Shown: positions 7,590 through 17,279, counted from the first letter of the stretch. The stretch: 64,000 nucleotides of DNA from Halostella litorea (GCF_004785955.1 NZ_SJER01000001.1:1054001-1118000), one strand, 5' to 3'. Notes: a model not told the origin generated them from the letters alone. Numbers and translations: made by a program.

Positions 7590-8819
7590 GTGTCCGAGAT
7601 ACTTCTCGCAGTCGGCATCGCGGTCGCCGCCTTCGTCGGGTTCAACATCGGCGGCTCCTCCACGGGCGTCGCCTTCGGCCCGGCGGTCGGCAGCGGCGTG
7701 GTCTCGAAGCTCGGCGCGGGCGTCCTGATGGCGGGGTTCGCCCTGCTTGGCGGCTGGACCGTCGGCCGCAACGTCGTCGAGACGATGGGCGGTCAGATCG
7801 TCCCCTCGGGCCTGTTCTCGATGACGGTGAGCATCACCGTCCTCTTTTTCATCGGCTTCGCGCTGTTCCTCTCGAACGTCGTCGGCGTCCCGGCCTCGAC
7901 GTCGATGACCGCGGTCGGTGCCATCGCCGGCCTCGGCGTCGCCACCGGGAAGCTGAACGCGGCGGTGATGCTCGAGATCGTCTCGTGGTGGATCGTCGCC
8001 CCCGTCATCGCCTTCTGGGTCAGCGGCGTCATCGGCCGGTACTTCTACCCCGCGCTGGTCCGGCGCTTCGAGGTGACACAGACGGAGGGGAGCCTCCTCG
8101 CGCTCGACCGCTCTGGCGGGGTCCCCCGCCCCGTGCTGGGGCCGAACACGACCCCACGGGAGTTCGTCGGGACGGCGCTGGTGATCGTGATCGGCTGTTA
8201 CATGGCCTTCTCGGCCGGGGCGTCGAACGTCGCCAACGCGGTCGCGCCGCTGGTCGGCAACGGCTCGGTCTCGATGGACGCCGGCATCCTGCTGGCCGGC
8301 GGCGCGATCGGCCTCGGCGCGGTCACCATCGCCCGGCGCACGCTCGACACGATGGGCAACGACCTCACCGAACTCCCCCTCCTGGCGGCGCTCGTCGTCG
8401 AGGTGGTGAGCGCGACGCTGATCACCGTCCTCTCCGCGCTCGGCATCCCGGCGAGTTTCGTCGTCGTGGCGACGATGAGCATCCTCGGCCTCGGCTGGGG
8501 CCGGGCGACCCGCACCGCGACCGTCGCCGACACGGTGCGGGGCGAGGGGCCGGAACGCATCTCCGTCGGCGCGCTCGCCGCGGAGGCCGACGAGGGGGCG
8601 GCGACGGTCGGCGACCCGACCCCGGACCCCGACGAGACCGACGAACCGAGGGATGTGCCGCCGATCGGCGACGAGGAGGCCGACGACATCCCCCGGGCGT
8701 CGGACCTCTTCGAACCGGCGACGACCGCGCGCGTGATCGCCCTCCAGAACCTCGTGCCCGCCATCGCGACCATCGCCGCCTTCCTCGTGTTCCAGTTCGT
8801 CCCCGGGATCGTCGGGTGA
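7590..8819 (+). CDS. Inorganic phosphate transporter, PiT family
   Basis: A 409-residue polytopic membrane protein with two inverted PHO-4 repeats. The second repeat has the signature GASNVANAVAPLVGNG. The first has NIGGSSTGVAFGPAVGSG instead of the usual GANDVANA-type sequence, so the conserved Asp is missing there. About ten membrane segments are visible. A hydrophilic, acidic stretch (about residues 325-375) precedes a last C-terminal membrane segment. PiT proteins take up phosphate coupled to Na+ or H+. The GTG at 7590 begins VSEILLAVG; the longer frame adds a non-hydrophobic leader. It is divergent from hisA. Confidence 0.88.
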   Translation: MSEILLAVGIAVAAFVGFNIGGSSTGVAFGPAVGSGVVSKLGAGVLMAGFALLGGWTVGRNVVETMGGQIVPSGLFSMTVSITVLFFIGFALFLSNVVGVPASTSMTAVGAIAGLGVATGKLNAAVMLEIVSWWIVAPVIAFWVSGVIGRYFYPALVRRFEVTQTEGSLLALDRSGGVPRPVLGPNTTPREFVGTALVIVIGCYMAFSAGASNVANAVAPLVGNGSVSMDAGILLAGGAIGLGAVTIARRTLDTMGNDLTELPLLAALVVEVVSATLITVLSALGIPASFVVVATMSILGLGWGRATRTATVADTVRGEGPERISVGALAAEADEGAATVGDPTPDPDETDEPRDVPPIGDEEADDIPRASDLFEPATTARVIALQNLVPAIATIAAFLVFQFVPGIVG

Positions 8820-8952
8820 CCGCTGGCCGCATCTCGCCCCGTCGAACCGAAGCCGCGGCCGTCGCCGCCGCGAACGACTGTGCCAGTCGGCCCCGTGAAA
8901 CCGGCTCGAAAACAGCAACTTCTAACACTTAGGGGGTCGAACCCACAGGGTG

Positions 8953-9342
8953 ATGCCCACGGTAGAATACCTCAACTACGAAGTGCTGGACGACCAGGGC
9001 TGGGACATGGACGACGACGACCTCTTCGAGAAGGCGGCCGACGCCGGCCTCGACGACGAGGACTACGGGTCGCTCGACGTCAACGAGGGCGAGTACATCC
9101 TCGAGGCCGCCGAGGCCCAGGGGTACGACTGGCCGTTCTCGTGTCGCGCCGGCGCGTGTGCGAACTGCGCGTCCATCGTCAAGGAGGGCGACATCGACAT
9201 GGACATGCAGCAGATCCTCTCCGACGAGGAGGTCGAGGAGAAGAACGTCCGCCTGACCTGCATCGGCTCCCCGGCCGCCGAGGAGGTCAAGATCGTCTAC
9301 AACGCGAAGCACCTCGACTACCTGCAGAACCGCGTCATCTGA
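8953..9342 (+). CDS. fdx: Halophilic [2Fe-2S] ferredoxin
   Basis: A 129-residue plant-type ferredoxin of the haloarchaeal kind, the main electron acceptor of 2-oxoacid:ferredoxin oxidoreductases in these organisms. The cluster ligands are Cys64, Cys69, Cys72 ([11 protein letters not shown]) and Cys103 (LTCIGSP). The acidic N-terminal insertion (about residues 10-45, with [15 protein letters not shown]) is the halophile-specific domain that helps the protein stay soluble in high salt. The ATG at 8953 gives the canonical [15 protein letters not shown] second copy of this domain is fused to a DnaJ domain at 19015-19668. Confidence 0.97.
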   Translation: MPTVEYLNYEVLDDQGWDMDDDDLFEKAADAGLDDEDYGSLDVNEGEYILEAAEAQGYDWPFSCRAGACANCASIVKEGDIDMDMQQILSDEEVEEKNVRLTCIGSPAAEEVKIVYNAKHLDYLQNRVI

Positions 9343-9445
9343 GGCCGCGCCGTAGTTCTCGACCTTTCTCCGCGTTCCGACCCGCCGAGTAGCCGTCCGG
9401 CCGCCAAGCGCAACGACTAACAGGGCGGGCCCCACCCACCCGAAC

Positions 9446-10459
9446 GTGCCCGGGCCCCTCGTCGACGCCGCCCCGACGGACCTGTTGCGGCTGCTCGCCG
9501 TCCCCGTGTTCGCGTGGGCCGCGTACCGCGACATCGCGACCAGACGGGTGTCGAACGCCGTCTGGGCGCCGCTTGCCGCGTTCGCGCTCGCCTTGCTTTC
9601 GTGGGACGCCTGGACGGCCTGGACCGCCGGGGAGTTCGCCTGGCGGGGCTTTCTCGTGCCGACGGCGGTGAGCGTCGGCCTCGTGATCCCGCTCGCCTAC
9701 CTGTTCTGGTGGACCGGCGGCTTCGGCGGCGCGGACGCGAAGGCGCTGATGACGGTCGCCCTGCTCCTGCCGGCGTACCCGACCTACGACCTGCCGTGGG
9801 CGACGCTTCCGGTCCAGGGGACGAACGTCGGCGTGCTCTCCTTTACCGTCCTGACGAACACGGTGCTGTTCGGGGCCGCGGCCCCCCTCGTGCTGGCCGC
9901 ACGGAACGCCGCCGCCGGCCGGCTGTCGACGACCATGTTCCTCGGCCGCCCCGTGCCGGTCGAGGCGGTCCCGGAGACCCACGGCCGCCTGCTCTCCGCG
10001 CCGGACGGCGGCACCCGCCGCGGCGTCGACCTCGACGCGCTCAGGATGTACCTCCGGTGGCGCGGGGTCGACCTGGCGACGCTCCGGGCGAACCCCGACG
10101 CCCTGCGCGACCCGGCGACGCTCCCGGACGATCCGAACCCGCCGACCGACGGCGCGGTGACCGCGGCGACCCCCGAACCGACGGTGCCCGACGCGGTCGC
10201 CGCCGGCGGAGACTCGACCGACGCGGCCGACGAGTTCGACGACCCGTGGGGGGCGCGGGCGTTCCTGGCCGACGTCGACGGCGCGTACGGCGCGTCGGCG
10301 CGGGACGTCCGCGAGGGCCTCGACGTGCTCACGGCCGCGGAGACGGTGTGGGTCTCGCCGGGCGTCCCGTTTCTCGTGCCGACGTTCGCCGGCCTCGCGG
10401 TCGCGCTGACGTACGGCGACGTGCTGTTCGGGCTGTTCGAACTGGCCGGTCTGGTGTGA
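9446..10459 (+). CDS. pibD: Archaeal prepilin/preflagellin peptidase (A24 family)
   Basis: A 337-residue membrane aspartic protease that cleaves class III signal peptides of type IV pilins and archaellins on the cytoplasmic face. The catalytic Asp residues are Asp29 (WAAYRDIATRRVSN) and Asp97 in the GGADAK motif, the archaeal form of GxGD. About six hydrophobic segments are visible. A hydrophilic insertion of roughly 120 residues (about 180-300) separates the last membrane helix, making it longer than compact archaeal homologues. The start is a GTG. It is a single gene; no pilin genes are adjacent. Confidence 0.88.
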   Translation: MPGPLVDAAPTDLLRLLAVPVFAWAAYRDIATRRVSNAVWAPLAAFALALLSWDAWTAWTAGEFAWRGFLVPTAVSVGLVIPLAYLFWWTGGFGGADAKALMTVALLLPAYPTYDLPWATLPVQGTNVGVLSFTVLTNTVLFGAAAPLVLAARNAAAGRLSTTMFLGRPVPVEAVPETHGRLLSAPDGGTRRGVDLDALRMYLRWRGVDLATLRANPDALRDPATLPDDPNPPTDGAVTAATPEPTVPDAVAAGGDSTDAADEFDDPWGARAFLADVDGAYGASARDVREGLDVLTAAETVWVSPGVPFLVPTFAGLAVALTYGDVLFGLFELAGLV

Positions 10460-10519
10460 CCCGATCGACCCTCAACGATTGGCCAGTAGCCTTATTTGAG
10501 GGTGGATTGAACCGATTTT

Positions 10520-10762
10520 ATGAACTGCTTACCGCCGGCGGATGAAACACGGGGGACGGGCGAACTCGTCGTCGAAATCGCCGAGCGAGTCGCCGACGAG
10601 GAGGGGGTCAGTCCCCTCGAACTGCCGCCGCTTGCCGACGCTCTCGACGCGGAAGTACTGGAGCAACTGATCGACACCGCGGAGACGCCGGTCTCGGTCG
10701 GCTTCGAGTATCTGGGCCACACGGTCGTCGTCTGTGGCGAAGGGGAGATCGAACTCAAGTGA
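10520..10762 (+). CDS. HalOD1 domain protein
   Basis: An 80-residue stand-alone halobacterial output domain 1. The typical features are all here: LVVEIAERVADEEGVSPLELPPLADALD (in parts residues 16-43), a short helix EVLEQLIDTA and a C-terminal strand pair VSVGFEYLGHTVVVCGEGEIEL. HalOD1 is found at the end of haloarchaeal response regulators or alone, and its output target is unknown. A TATA-like CTTATTTGAG at 10489-10498 lies about 25 bases ahead of the ATG, suggesting a leaderless mRNA. No partner kinase or receiver is adjacent. Confidence 0.85.
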   Translation: MNCLPPADETRGTGELVVEIAERVADEEGVSPLELPPLADALDAEVLEQLIDTAETPVSVGFEYLGHTVVVCGEGEIELK

Positions 10763-10801
10763 GCGCGTTCTGGCGGTGACGACGCAGGTCGACAGCCGCG
10801 G

Positions 10802-11611
10802 CTACGGCACCGCCACGCCGCCGATCTCCGTCAGGCCGAGCGGCTGGGTCCGCCAGCCGTCGCCGGCGTCCGCGAGAAAGGTGCCGTCGGTGGCGACTGC
10901 GTACGTCGCGCCGGGCGCGTACGCGACGCCGGCGACGGGGTCGGGGACTGGCACGTCGACCGACGCCCACTCGCCGTCCGCGTGGGCGTACAGGTGGTCC
11001 CGCGTGGCGGCGTGGGCGCGGTCGAGGTCGCCGGGTGCGGCCGCCCGGTCCGCGGCGGCGAGCCTGAACTCGCCCCCGGCCTGCGACATCCAGCCCGCCC
11101 CGAGCCGGTAGAGCCCCTCGCCCGTCGCGGCCAGCGGCGTCCCGGCGACCGAGACGTCGCGGGCGTCGTCCAGCCCGGCGTGGGCGACTTCGCCGTCCCG
11201 GACGCGGTAGACGCCGTTTTCCGCAGCGATCAGGTCGCCGGCGACGGCGCGGACGGGGCTGTCGACCGCGCCGACGGCCTCCCACTCGTCGGGCTCGGTG
11301 GCGCGGGCGACCGACCAGTCCGGGCCGACCGCGACCAGCGCGTCGCCGTCGATCCCGACCGCCACGGCCGGCCCGAAGCCGACCGCGTCGTAGGCCTCGC
11401 CGTCCTTGACGAGCACGTCCGTCGGCGTCGCGACGGCGAGCCGGCCGTCCGCGGCGGCGACGTCGAGCGCCGTGCAGGCCCGGTCGATCCCGTACTCGCC
11501 GACGAGGTCGTCGGAGACGGAGACGGCGGCGACGCCCTGCCCGCTCGCGACGTAGGCCGTCGTCTCGCCGTCCCGGTCCCCGTACACGCGCTTCTCGTCG
11601 ATGCTGACCAT
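10802..11611 (-). CDS. Beta-propeller protein (HVO_0234-like)
   Basis: A 269-residue protein built from repeated short beta units of the form V-G-DG-V-VA, for example IDGDALVAVGPDWSVA and AGTPLAATGEGLYRLG, consistent with a beta-propeller. It begins MVSIDEKRVYGDRDGET, and has no signal peptide or membrane segment. I recall this as a conserved haloarchaeal family found beside a phosphoglucosamine mutase gene, as it is here: it is divergent from glmM with a 123-base intergenic region. The function is unknown. The upstream frame extends much further but only as antisense of glmM, so the ATG at 11611 is used. Confidence 0.7.
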   Translation of the reverse strand: MVSIDEKRVYGDRDGETTAYVASGQGVAAVSVSDDLVGEYGIDRACTALDVAAADGRLAVATPTDVLVKDGEAYDAVGFGPAVAVGIDGDALVAVGPDWSVARATEPDEWEAVGAVDSPVRAVAGDLIAAENGVYRVRDGEVAHAGLDDARDVSVAGTPLAATGEGLYRLGAGWMSQAGGEFRLAAADRAAAPGDLDRAHAATRDHLYAHADGEWASVDVPVPDPVAGVAYAPGATYAVATDGTFLADAGDGWRTQPLGLTEIGGVAVP

Positions 11612-11734
11612 GCCGGGAGCGTCGCGGGCCACCACGGAAAGCGTTCCGCCCTCGGCCGGACCGCCGGCGACGCGTCGGCGCGGGCCGCATTCGCTTCGGA
11701 ACCACTTTGAGGGACGCATCCGGACAGGTACGTA

Positions 11735-13099
11735 ATGGAAGTGTTCGGGTCGAGCGGAACCCGGGGCGTGGTCAACGAGACGGTCACCCCCGAGTTCCTC
11801 CTCCGGGTGGCGAAGGCGGCCGGGACGCGTTGGAGCGCGGACCGGGTGGCGGTCGCACGGGACACGCGAAAGACCGGGCGGATGCTCGCGGACGCCGCGG
11901 CGAGCGGCCTCGCGAGCGTCGGGGCCGACGTCGACCGGCTCGGCGTCCTGCCGACGCCGGGGCTGCAGGCGTACGCCGAGGCCGAGGGGGTGCCGGCCCT
12001 GATGATCACGGCCTCGCACAACCCGCCGGCGTTCAACGGGATGAAGCTGTTCGGGGCCGACGGCGTCGAGCTCTCGGTCGACGAACTGGAGCGCGTCGAG
12101 GGGGTCCTGCTGGCCGAGGAGGCGGCGTCGGTGCCGTGGCACGCGACCGGCGAGGCCCGCCGGATCGAGGGGGCGCGGCGGCGGTACGTCGAGGAGCTCC
12201 ACGCCGCCGTCGACCGCGAGCGGATCGCCGACGCGGACCTCACCGTCGCGGTCGACCCGGGCCACGGGGCCGGCTCGCTCACCAGTCCCGAGTTCTTCCG
12301 GGAGCTTGGCTGTCGCGTCGTCACCGTCAACGCACAGCCCGACGGCCACTTCCCCGGCCGCGACCCGGAGCCGGTCCCGGAGAACCTCGGCGACCTGGGG
12401 CGGCTCGTCGCCGCGACGGACGCCGACCTGGGGGTCGCACACGACGGCGATGCCGACCGCGCCATCTTCTACGACGAGCGCGGCGAGTACGTCGAGGGCG
12501 ACGCTACGTTCGCCGCGCTGGCGGCCGCCGAACTGGAAGCCGGCGACACGACCGTCTCCGCGGTCAACGTCTCCCAGCGGCTCGTCGACGTGGTCGACGA
12601 CGCCGGCGCGTCGCTCGAACTCACCCCCATCGGCAGCACGAACATCATCTCCCGCATCCGGGAGCTCCGCGCCGAGGGGGCGTCGGTGCCGGTCGCCGGC
12701 GAGGGCAACGGCGGCGTCTTCTTCCCGAACTACCGCCTGTCCCGCGACGGCGCGTACATCGCCGCCCGCTTCCTCGAACTGGTCGCCGACCGCCCCGCCA
12801 GCGAAGTCGTCGCGCCGTACGACGACTACTACAACGTCCGGCGGAACATCGAGTACGAGGGCGACGCCGAGCGGCGGGCGATGCTGTCGGCCGCCGAGGC
12901 CCGCGCCGCCGACGCCGACGCCGAACTGAACGCGACCGACGGCTACCGGCTTGACTACGGCGACGCCTGGGTGCTCGCCCGCCCCAGCGGCACCGAGCCG
13001 CTCGTCCGGATCTACGCGGAGGCCGGCGACCGGCGCCGCGCCGCGGACCTGGCCGACGGGATGGCCGAGCGGCTGGAGGACGCGAAGGCGGAGGCCTGA
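11735..13099 (+). CDS. glmM: Phosphoglucosamine mutase / phosphohexomutase
   Basis: A 454-residue alpha-D-phosphohexomutase that interconverts hexose 6- and 1-phosphates; in this family glucosamine is the likely sugar, feeding UDP-GlcNAc for S-layer and glycan synthesis. The active-site phosphoserine is Ser94 in TASHNP. The metal loop DGDADR is at 237-242, the sugar-binding GEGNGG near 322-327 and the phosphate-binding RPSGTEP at 416-422. All four motifs are intact. Phosphohexomutases of archaea overlap in sugar specificity, so the exact substrate is inferred. Confidence 0.88.
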   Translation: MEVFGSSGTRGVVNETVTPEFLLRVAKAAGTRWSADRVAVARDTRKTGRMLADAAASGLASVGADVDRLGVLPTPGLQAYAEAEGVPALMITASHNPPAFNGMKLFGADGVELSVDELERVEGVLLAEEAASVPWHATGEARRIEGARRRYVEELHAAVDRERIADADLTVAVDPGHGAGSLTSPEFFRELGCRVVTVNAQPDGHFPGRDPEPVPENLGDLGRLVAATDADLGVAHDGDADRAIFYDERGEYVEGDATFAALAAAELEAGDTTVSAVNVSQRLVDVVDDAGASLELTPIGSTNIISRIRELRAEGASVPVAGEGNGGVFFPNYRLSRDGAYIAARFLELVADRPASEVVAPYDDYYNVRRNIEYEGDAERRAMLSAAEARAADADAELNATDGYRLDYGDAWVLARPSGTEPLVRIYAEAGDRRRAADLADGMAERLEDAKAEA

Positions 13100-13139
13100 C
13101 CGGCCGGTTCTCCCGGCGCGCCGAACGAACGACCCGTTC

Positions 13140-14252
13140 TCAGCGGTCCGGATACTCGGACAGCGCCGCGGCCAGCGCGTCGCGCTCCGCGCGGAGGTCG
13201 GCGAGTTCGTCGGCCACGTCGCCGGCCGCGAGGCGCTCGCGCTCGTCCGGCCCCAGCCGGTCCCGGGCGACGGCGGCGGTCCGCAGGCGCTCGTAGTCGT
13301 CCTCGCGGGTCAGCGCCCGCACGTCGCGGAGCTTCGCGACGACCGGCTCCGGCGCGAACCGGGAGACCAGCGAGACGAGTTCCCGGGAGCGCCACCAGAG
13401 GTCGTCGGCCGCCGGCGGCGGCCACCCGACCGTCAGCGGCTCGGCGTCCAGCCGTTCGAGGTACGTCTGCCGGGTGGCGACCCGGCGCTTGAGTTCGGCA
13501 GCGTCGTCGACGTAGTGGTCGAGCTTCGACTTCGAGTAGTCGGCGTACTCGAGCAGCGTCGGCACCGGCTCCTCGCCGGCCGGCGACTCGCGGACGTAGC
13601 CGAGCAGGTCCTCGGGCGGCGCGCCGAGGTCCACCAGCGGGTAGCGCTCGGCGGCGACGGCCAGTTCGAGCAGTTCGCGGGCGCTCGCCTCGGCCCGGAA
13701 CTCGTCGAACGCCTCGCGGACGGCGTCGTCGTAGGCCTCGACCGGCTCCCGCAGGCGCTCGACGGGCGCGTCGAGGTCGGCCTCCCCGAGTTCGACGAGG
13801 CGTTCGAGGTGGTCGATGCGCCCCTCGACGGTCCGCTTGCGGCGGGCGGCGGCCTTCCGCGCCTCGCGGTACTCGGCGACGGCCTCCTCGCGCTCCGTCA
13901 GCAGGCGGGCCGTCGCCGCCGCGGGGGCCAGCGCCTCGCGGGCGGCGGCGAAGTCGTCCTCGCTCAGGCGGCGCTGGTCGAGGACGTCGAGCGCCGCCTC
14001 GAAGGCGTCCCGCTCGGGCAGGTCCTCCGGCAGCCCCTCGACGAGGTCGGCGACGGCGTCCTGAAACTCCACGTACGCCTTGAAGTCGCCGGTGCCGGTC
14101 GCGCTGTCGGCGTACCGCTCCAGCAGGTCGACCAGTTCGCCGTGGGCGTCGGCGACCGCCTCGACCGCGTCGGTCCCCACCTCCTCGACGGCCGCCTCGG
14201 CGTCGCGGACCGCCCGGTCGGCCGCCGCGAGGTCGTCGGCAGGGTCACTCAT
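13140..14252 (-). CDS. Coiled-coil protein overlapping hisI (DUF7118-like)
   Basis: A 370-residue, highly acidic and Ala/Arg/Glu-rich protein with no membrane segment and few prolines, predicted to be almost wholly alpha-helical with long coiled coils. One more compact part (about residues 275-310) contains [22 protein letters not shown] do not know its function; a conserved haloarchaeal family of this type, named DUF7118 in databases as far as I recall, matches. Its first eight bases overlap the end of hisI, so it is translated from the same mRNA and probably coupled to it. Confidence 0.7.
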   Translation of the reverse strand: MSDPADDLAAADRAVRDAEAAVEEVGTDAVEAVADAHGELVDLLERYADSATGTGDFKAYVEFQDAVADLVEGLPEDLPERDAFEAALDVLDQRRLSEDDFAAAREALAPAAATARLLTEREEAVAEYREARKAAARRKRTVEGRIDHLERLVELGEADLDAPVERLREPVEAYDDAVREAFDEFRAEASARELLELAVAAERYPLVDLGAPPEDLLGYVRESPAGEEPVPTLLEYADYSKSKLDHYVDDAAELKRRVATRQTYLERLDAEPLTVGWPPPAADDLWWRSRELVSLVSRFAPEPVVAKLRDVRALTREDDYERLRTAAVARDRLGPDERERLAAGDVADELADLRAERDALAAALSEYPDR

Positions 14253-14619
14253 ACACGTCGTCCGGGTCGAAGGCGCGCTCGCCGACGACGTCGCCGTCGG
14301 CGGTCCGGTAGAAACACGATTCGTAGCCGGTGTGGCAGGCCCCGCCCTCCTGCTCGACGAGGTAGAGCACGCTGTCGCCGTCGCAGTCGACGCGCACCTC
14401 CTCGACGCGCTGGACGTGCCCGCTGGTCGCCCCCTTCTCCCAGAGTTCGTCCCGGCTCCGCGAGTAGTAGTGTGCCCGCCCGGTTTCGCGGGTGCGTTCG
14501 AACGCCTCGGGCGAGACGTAGGCGAGCATCAGCACCTCGCCGGAGTCGGCGTCCTGCGCGACGGCGGGGATCAGGCCGTCGTCGCCGAAGTCGAGATCCA
14601 CCGCGGTGGCCTCGGTCAT
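14245..14619 (-). CDS. hisI: Phosphoribosyl-AMP cyclohydrolase
   Basis: Third step of histidine synthesis, opening the adenine ring of phosphoribosyl-AMP. A 124-residue stand-alone enzyme without the HisE pyrophosphatase domain. Signature motifs are [11 protein letters not shown], the Zn/Mg region [16 protein letters not shown] and [13 protein letters not shown] with the metal-binding cysteines. It is the upstream gene of a two-gene unit with a coiled-coil protein, overlapping by eight bases. hisA and hisB are elsewhere in the window. Confidence 0.96.
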   Translation of the reverse strand: MTEATAVDLDFGDDGLIPAVAQDADSGEVLMLAYVSPEAFERTRETGRAHYYSRSRDELWEKGATSGHVQRVEEVRVDCDGDSVLYLVEQEGGACHTGYESCFYRTADGDVVGERAFDPDDVYE

Positions 14620-14706
14620 GTCGGAGCGAACGCTCGTATCGCAGGTAGGTCTTTTGTTCGCTGGGACGCCGGGAGCGTTTTGTGGGTCGGACCCGCAGGG
14701 GCGCGC

Positions 14707-15000
14707 ATGGACGACGCGACCGGGGGCGGCGGGGACGGGGCCGACGAGACGGTTGCGGGGCCGGACGTCGGCGACGCGGACGCGGAGCCGGGCCTGCTCG
14801 CGGAGTTGCGCGCGAACCCGCGGCTCGCCGCGGTCGAGGTCGGCAGCCTCGCGGTGGCGCTCGGGCTCCCCGTCGCTACCCTGTGGGCGCTCGTATCCGG
14901 GCCGCGGCCGGACACGGCGGTGCTCGCCGCGGTGGTCGTCGTCGGCGCGGCGTTCGCGTCGCTGTGGACGCTCGTCTACCCCGTGTACGACGCGCTGTAG
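14707..15000 (+). CDS. Small two-helix membrane protein
   Basis: A 97-residue protein: an acidic Gly/Asp-rich N-terminus of about 30 residues, an amphipathic segment ([19 protein letters not shown]) and two hydrophobic helices (about residues 48-66 and 74-93). The ATG at 14707 is the first start after the promoter region of the divergent hisI gene. The family is unknown to me. The N-terminal third is low-complexity, so only the membrane part is likely to be conserved. Confidence 0.55.
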   Translation: MDDATGGGGDGADETVAGPDVGDADAEPGLLAELRANPRLAAVEVGSLAVALGLPVATLWALVSGPRPDTAVLAAVVVVGAAFASLWTLVYPVYDAL

Positions 15001-15041
15001 CCGCCGTCATACCGGGCGGGCCGACGCCCGCCGCGGGCCGG

Positions 15042-16427
15042 TCACTCCTCCTTCCGGTACACCGGCGACCGGACGCCGACGTCCCGCGACCGGACGAACC
15101 ACCAGCCCTCAAGCCCGGCCCAGGTCACCCCGGTCGCGACGCCGACCACGGTCGGACCGATCTCCGCCGGGCCGATCCACGTCGGGCTGACGTAGATGAC
15201 GGCGTTGACGACCCGGGGCGGCGTCAGGTCCCGCAGGAGGCTCACGACCGGGCCGAACCCGCGGAAGTCGTACCCCTGCCCGCCGCCGCTCCCGCGGGAC
15301 TGCGATTTGAGGCCGAGCGACCGGGCGCTCTCGCCGCCGGCGCTCTCGTCGCCCGTCTCCAGGCGCTCGGCGTCGTAGGGATGCGAGAGTTCGACCGACC
15401 AGACGACCTCGCCCCCGCGGTCGACTTCGAGGACGCGGCCGCCGTTCGTGTCGGTGACGAGCGTGTTGCCGCCGGGGAGGCGGTCGGCGTCGCGGGGCCA
15501 CTGCATCCGGGCATCCGACCACTCCCAGGTGCGAACCCACTCACCGGCCTCGCGCTGGAACTCCTCGACCCGGCCGTTCTCCGAGTCGGCCACGACGACC
15601 GCCGGCCCGCCGCTCTCCTCGGGGATGTAGTCCGGGTTGTGCTGCTCGTACATCGTGGCGTGGTTCCCGTCGCCCCCGAGCGTCCACGACGCGTTCAGCC
15701 CCGTCTCCGGGTCGATGAAGGCGACCTGGTCCTGGTTGCGCAGGCTCACCATCACCCGCCCGTCGTCCAGCACGCTTACGTCGTTCAGGTGGGTCCAGTC
15801 GCCGGGGTAGTGGCCGCCGCCCTCGACGGGGAACTCGCTCTGGGCGTTCCAGGCCCACTCCCGGACGCCCGTCTCGGTGTCGAGCATGAACACCTGGTCG
15901 TCGGCCATGTCGGCGACGACGACGTGCGTCCCGTTGACCCGGACGTGGTCGTGCCACTCGCCCGCGATCTCGCGGTAGTCGTACCGGGCGACGACCTCCG
16001 TCACCTCGCCGGTCGAGAGGTTCGCCCGCTCGATGACGTTCCGGGTGCAGGGCGGGTCGCCACAGCGCTCGCTCTCGGTCACGAGCGTCTCGACGGCGGT
16101 GTACTCGACTGTCATCGACGCATTCTCGACGGGGTCGACGTCGAAGTACTTCGCGTGGCTGTTGTTGTAGTAGTCGACGCTCCCGTCCGGCGCGTACGCG
16201 ATTATCGTGCCGTACCGCGCGGACTCGGTGACGACGGTGTGGTGCTCCGTCGGCGGGGCCTCGGGGACCGCCTCGGCCGTCGCCGTCGTCGACCCGGTGA
16301 GCGCCGCGAAGCCGAGGACGCCGGAGCACAGCGCGACGACGACCGCGAAGCAGACGCGGAGGCGGCGGCGGCTGACCCACCGACGGGCGGCGGCGCCCGC
16401 GTGGCGGAGGGTGTTCTGGAGGGGCAT
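15042..16427 (-). CDS. Membrane-anchored arylsulfotransferase-like beta-propeller
   Basis: A 461-residue protein with one N-terminal membrane segment (about residues 24-46, after RRWVSRRRLR) and a large extracytoplasmic domain. That domain has repeats such as WTHLNDVSVLDDGRVMVS, DSENGRVEEFQREAGEWVRTW and TLVTDTNGGRVLEVDRGGEV, characteristic of the ASST/PQQ-type propeller. A hydrophobic C-terminal segment (about 430-450) may be a second anchor. A Cys pair (CGDPPC) could form a disulfide. Archaeal members have no proven sulfotransferase activity, so it may be a structural or binding propeller. It is a single gene. Confidence 0.75.
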   Translation of the reverse strand: MPLQNTLRHAGAAARRWVSRRRLRVCFAVVVALCSGVLGFAALTGSTTATAEAVPEAPPTEHHTVVTESARYGTIIAYAPDGSVDYYNNSHAKYFDVDPVENASMTVEYTAVETLVTESERCGDPPCTRNVIERANLSTGEVTEVVARYDYREIAGEWHDHVRVNGTHVVVADMADDQVFMLDTETGVREWAWNAQSEFPVEGGGHYPGDWTHLNDVSVLDDGRVMVSLRNQDQVAFIDPETGLNASWTLGGDGNHATMYEQHNPDYIPEESGGPAVVVADSENGRVEEFQREAGEWVRTWEWSDARMQWPRDADRLPGGNTLVTDTNGGRVLEVDRGGEVVWSVELSHPYDAERLETGDESAGGESARSLGLKSQSRGSGGGQGYDFRGFGPVVSLLRDLTPPRVVNAVIYVSPTWIGPAEIGPTVVGVATGVTWAGLEGWWFVRSRDVGVRSPVYRKEE

Positions 16428-16499
16428 CCGTCACACGGCCAACGACGGCGCGGGACAAATATCACCGTTTTCCTCGCCGTCACGATGGGTCGCGGGCGC

Positions 16500-17279
16500 C
16501 TACGACCCGGTTTCGACCGGCCCGCCGACGTCGGTCCACTCGGTGAGGCTCCCCTCGTAGAACGCGACGTCCCCGTAGCCGAGGTGCCGCAGGACGACGT
16601 ACGTGTGGCTGATCCGCCGGGCGGTGTTGCAGTACAGCACCACGCGCCGGTCGGGGGTGATCCCGTGCGATTCGAGGACGGCCTCCAGTTCCGCGCGCGG
16701 TTTCAACCCCCGCGTCTCGTCGTCGACGAGTTCCTTCCAGTCCAGGTTCACCGCGCCGGGGATGTGGCCCTCCTCGTACTCCCAGTCGTCTCGGGTGTCG
16801 ACGATGACGGCGTCGCCGTCGATCGCCGCCTCGACGGCCTCGTGGTCGACGAGGATCGTGTCCTCGGGCGGGTCGACGGCGTAGTCGGTCGGTTCCACGT
16901 CCGGGGCGTCGGTCGTCGTGGCGTGGTCGAGGTTCCAGGCGCTGTAGTCGCCGTCGAGCAGGCGCACGTCGTCGTGGCCGTACACCTGCGCGGTGACCAG
17001 GAAGCGCGCGGCGAACACGCCGTGGGTGTCGTCGTAGGCGACGATCGTGTCCCCGGGCGCGATGCCGGCCTCGCCCAGCAGGTCGGCGAACGCCGCCGCG
17101 CCCGGCAACATTCCCTCGGACTCGTCGCCCTCGCTCCGGAACTGATCGAACGGGACGTTGACGGCCCCCGGGATGTGGCCGATCCCGTCGTACTCCCAGG
17201 CGTCGCGCACGTCCACGATCCGGACCTCGTCGCGGTGGGTCGCCAGCCACTCCGGCGAGACGACGATATCCTCGGTCAT
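16500..17279 (-). CDS. Sulfurtransferase with two rhodanese domains
   Basis: A 259-residue cytoplasmic thiosulfate or 3-mercaptopyruvate sulfurtransferase. Two rhodanese domains are visible: residues about 8-125 (VRIVDVRDAWEYDGIGHIPGAV...) and 145-255. The active-site Cys217 lies in YCNTARRI of the C-terminal domain; the N-terminal domain is the inactive copy with YDDTHG at the same place. The ATG at 17279 is chosen because the longer frame adds sequence lying in the divergent promoter of the PadR gene. Confidence 0.92.
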   Translation of the reverse strand: MTEDIVVSPEWLATHRDEVRIVDVRDAWEYDGIGHIPGAVNVPFDQFRSEGDESEGMLPGAAAFADLLGEAGIAPGDTIVAYDDTHGVFAARFLVTAQVYGHDDVRLLDGDYSAWNLDHATTTDAPDVEPTDYAVDPPEDTILVDHEAVEAAIDGDAVIVDTRDDWEYEEGHIPGAVNLDWKELVDDETRGLKPRAELEAVLESHGITPDRRVVLYCNTARRISHTYVVLRHLGYGDVAFYEGSLTEWTDVGGPVETGS

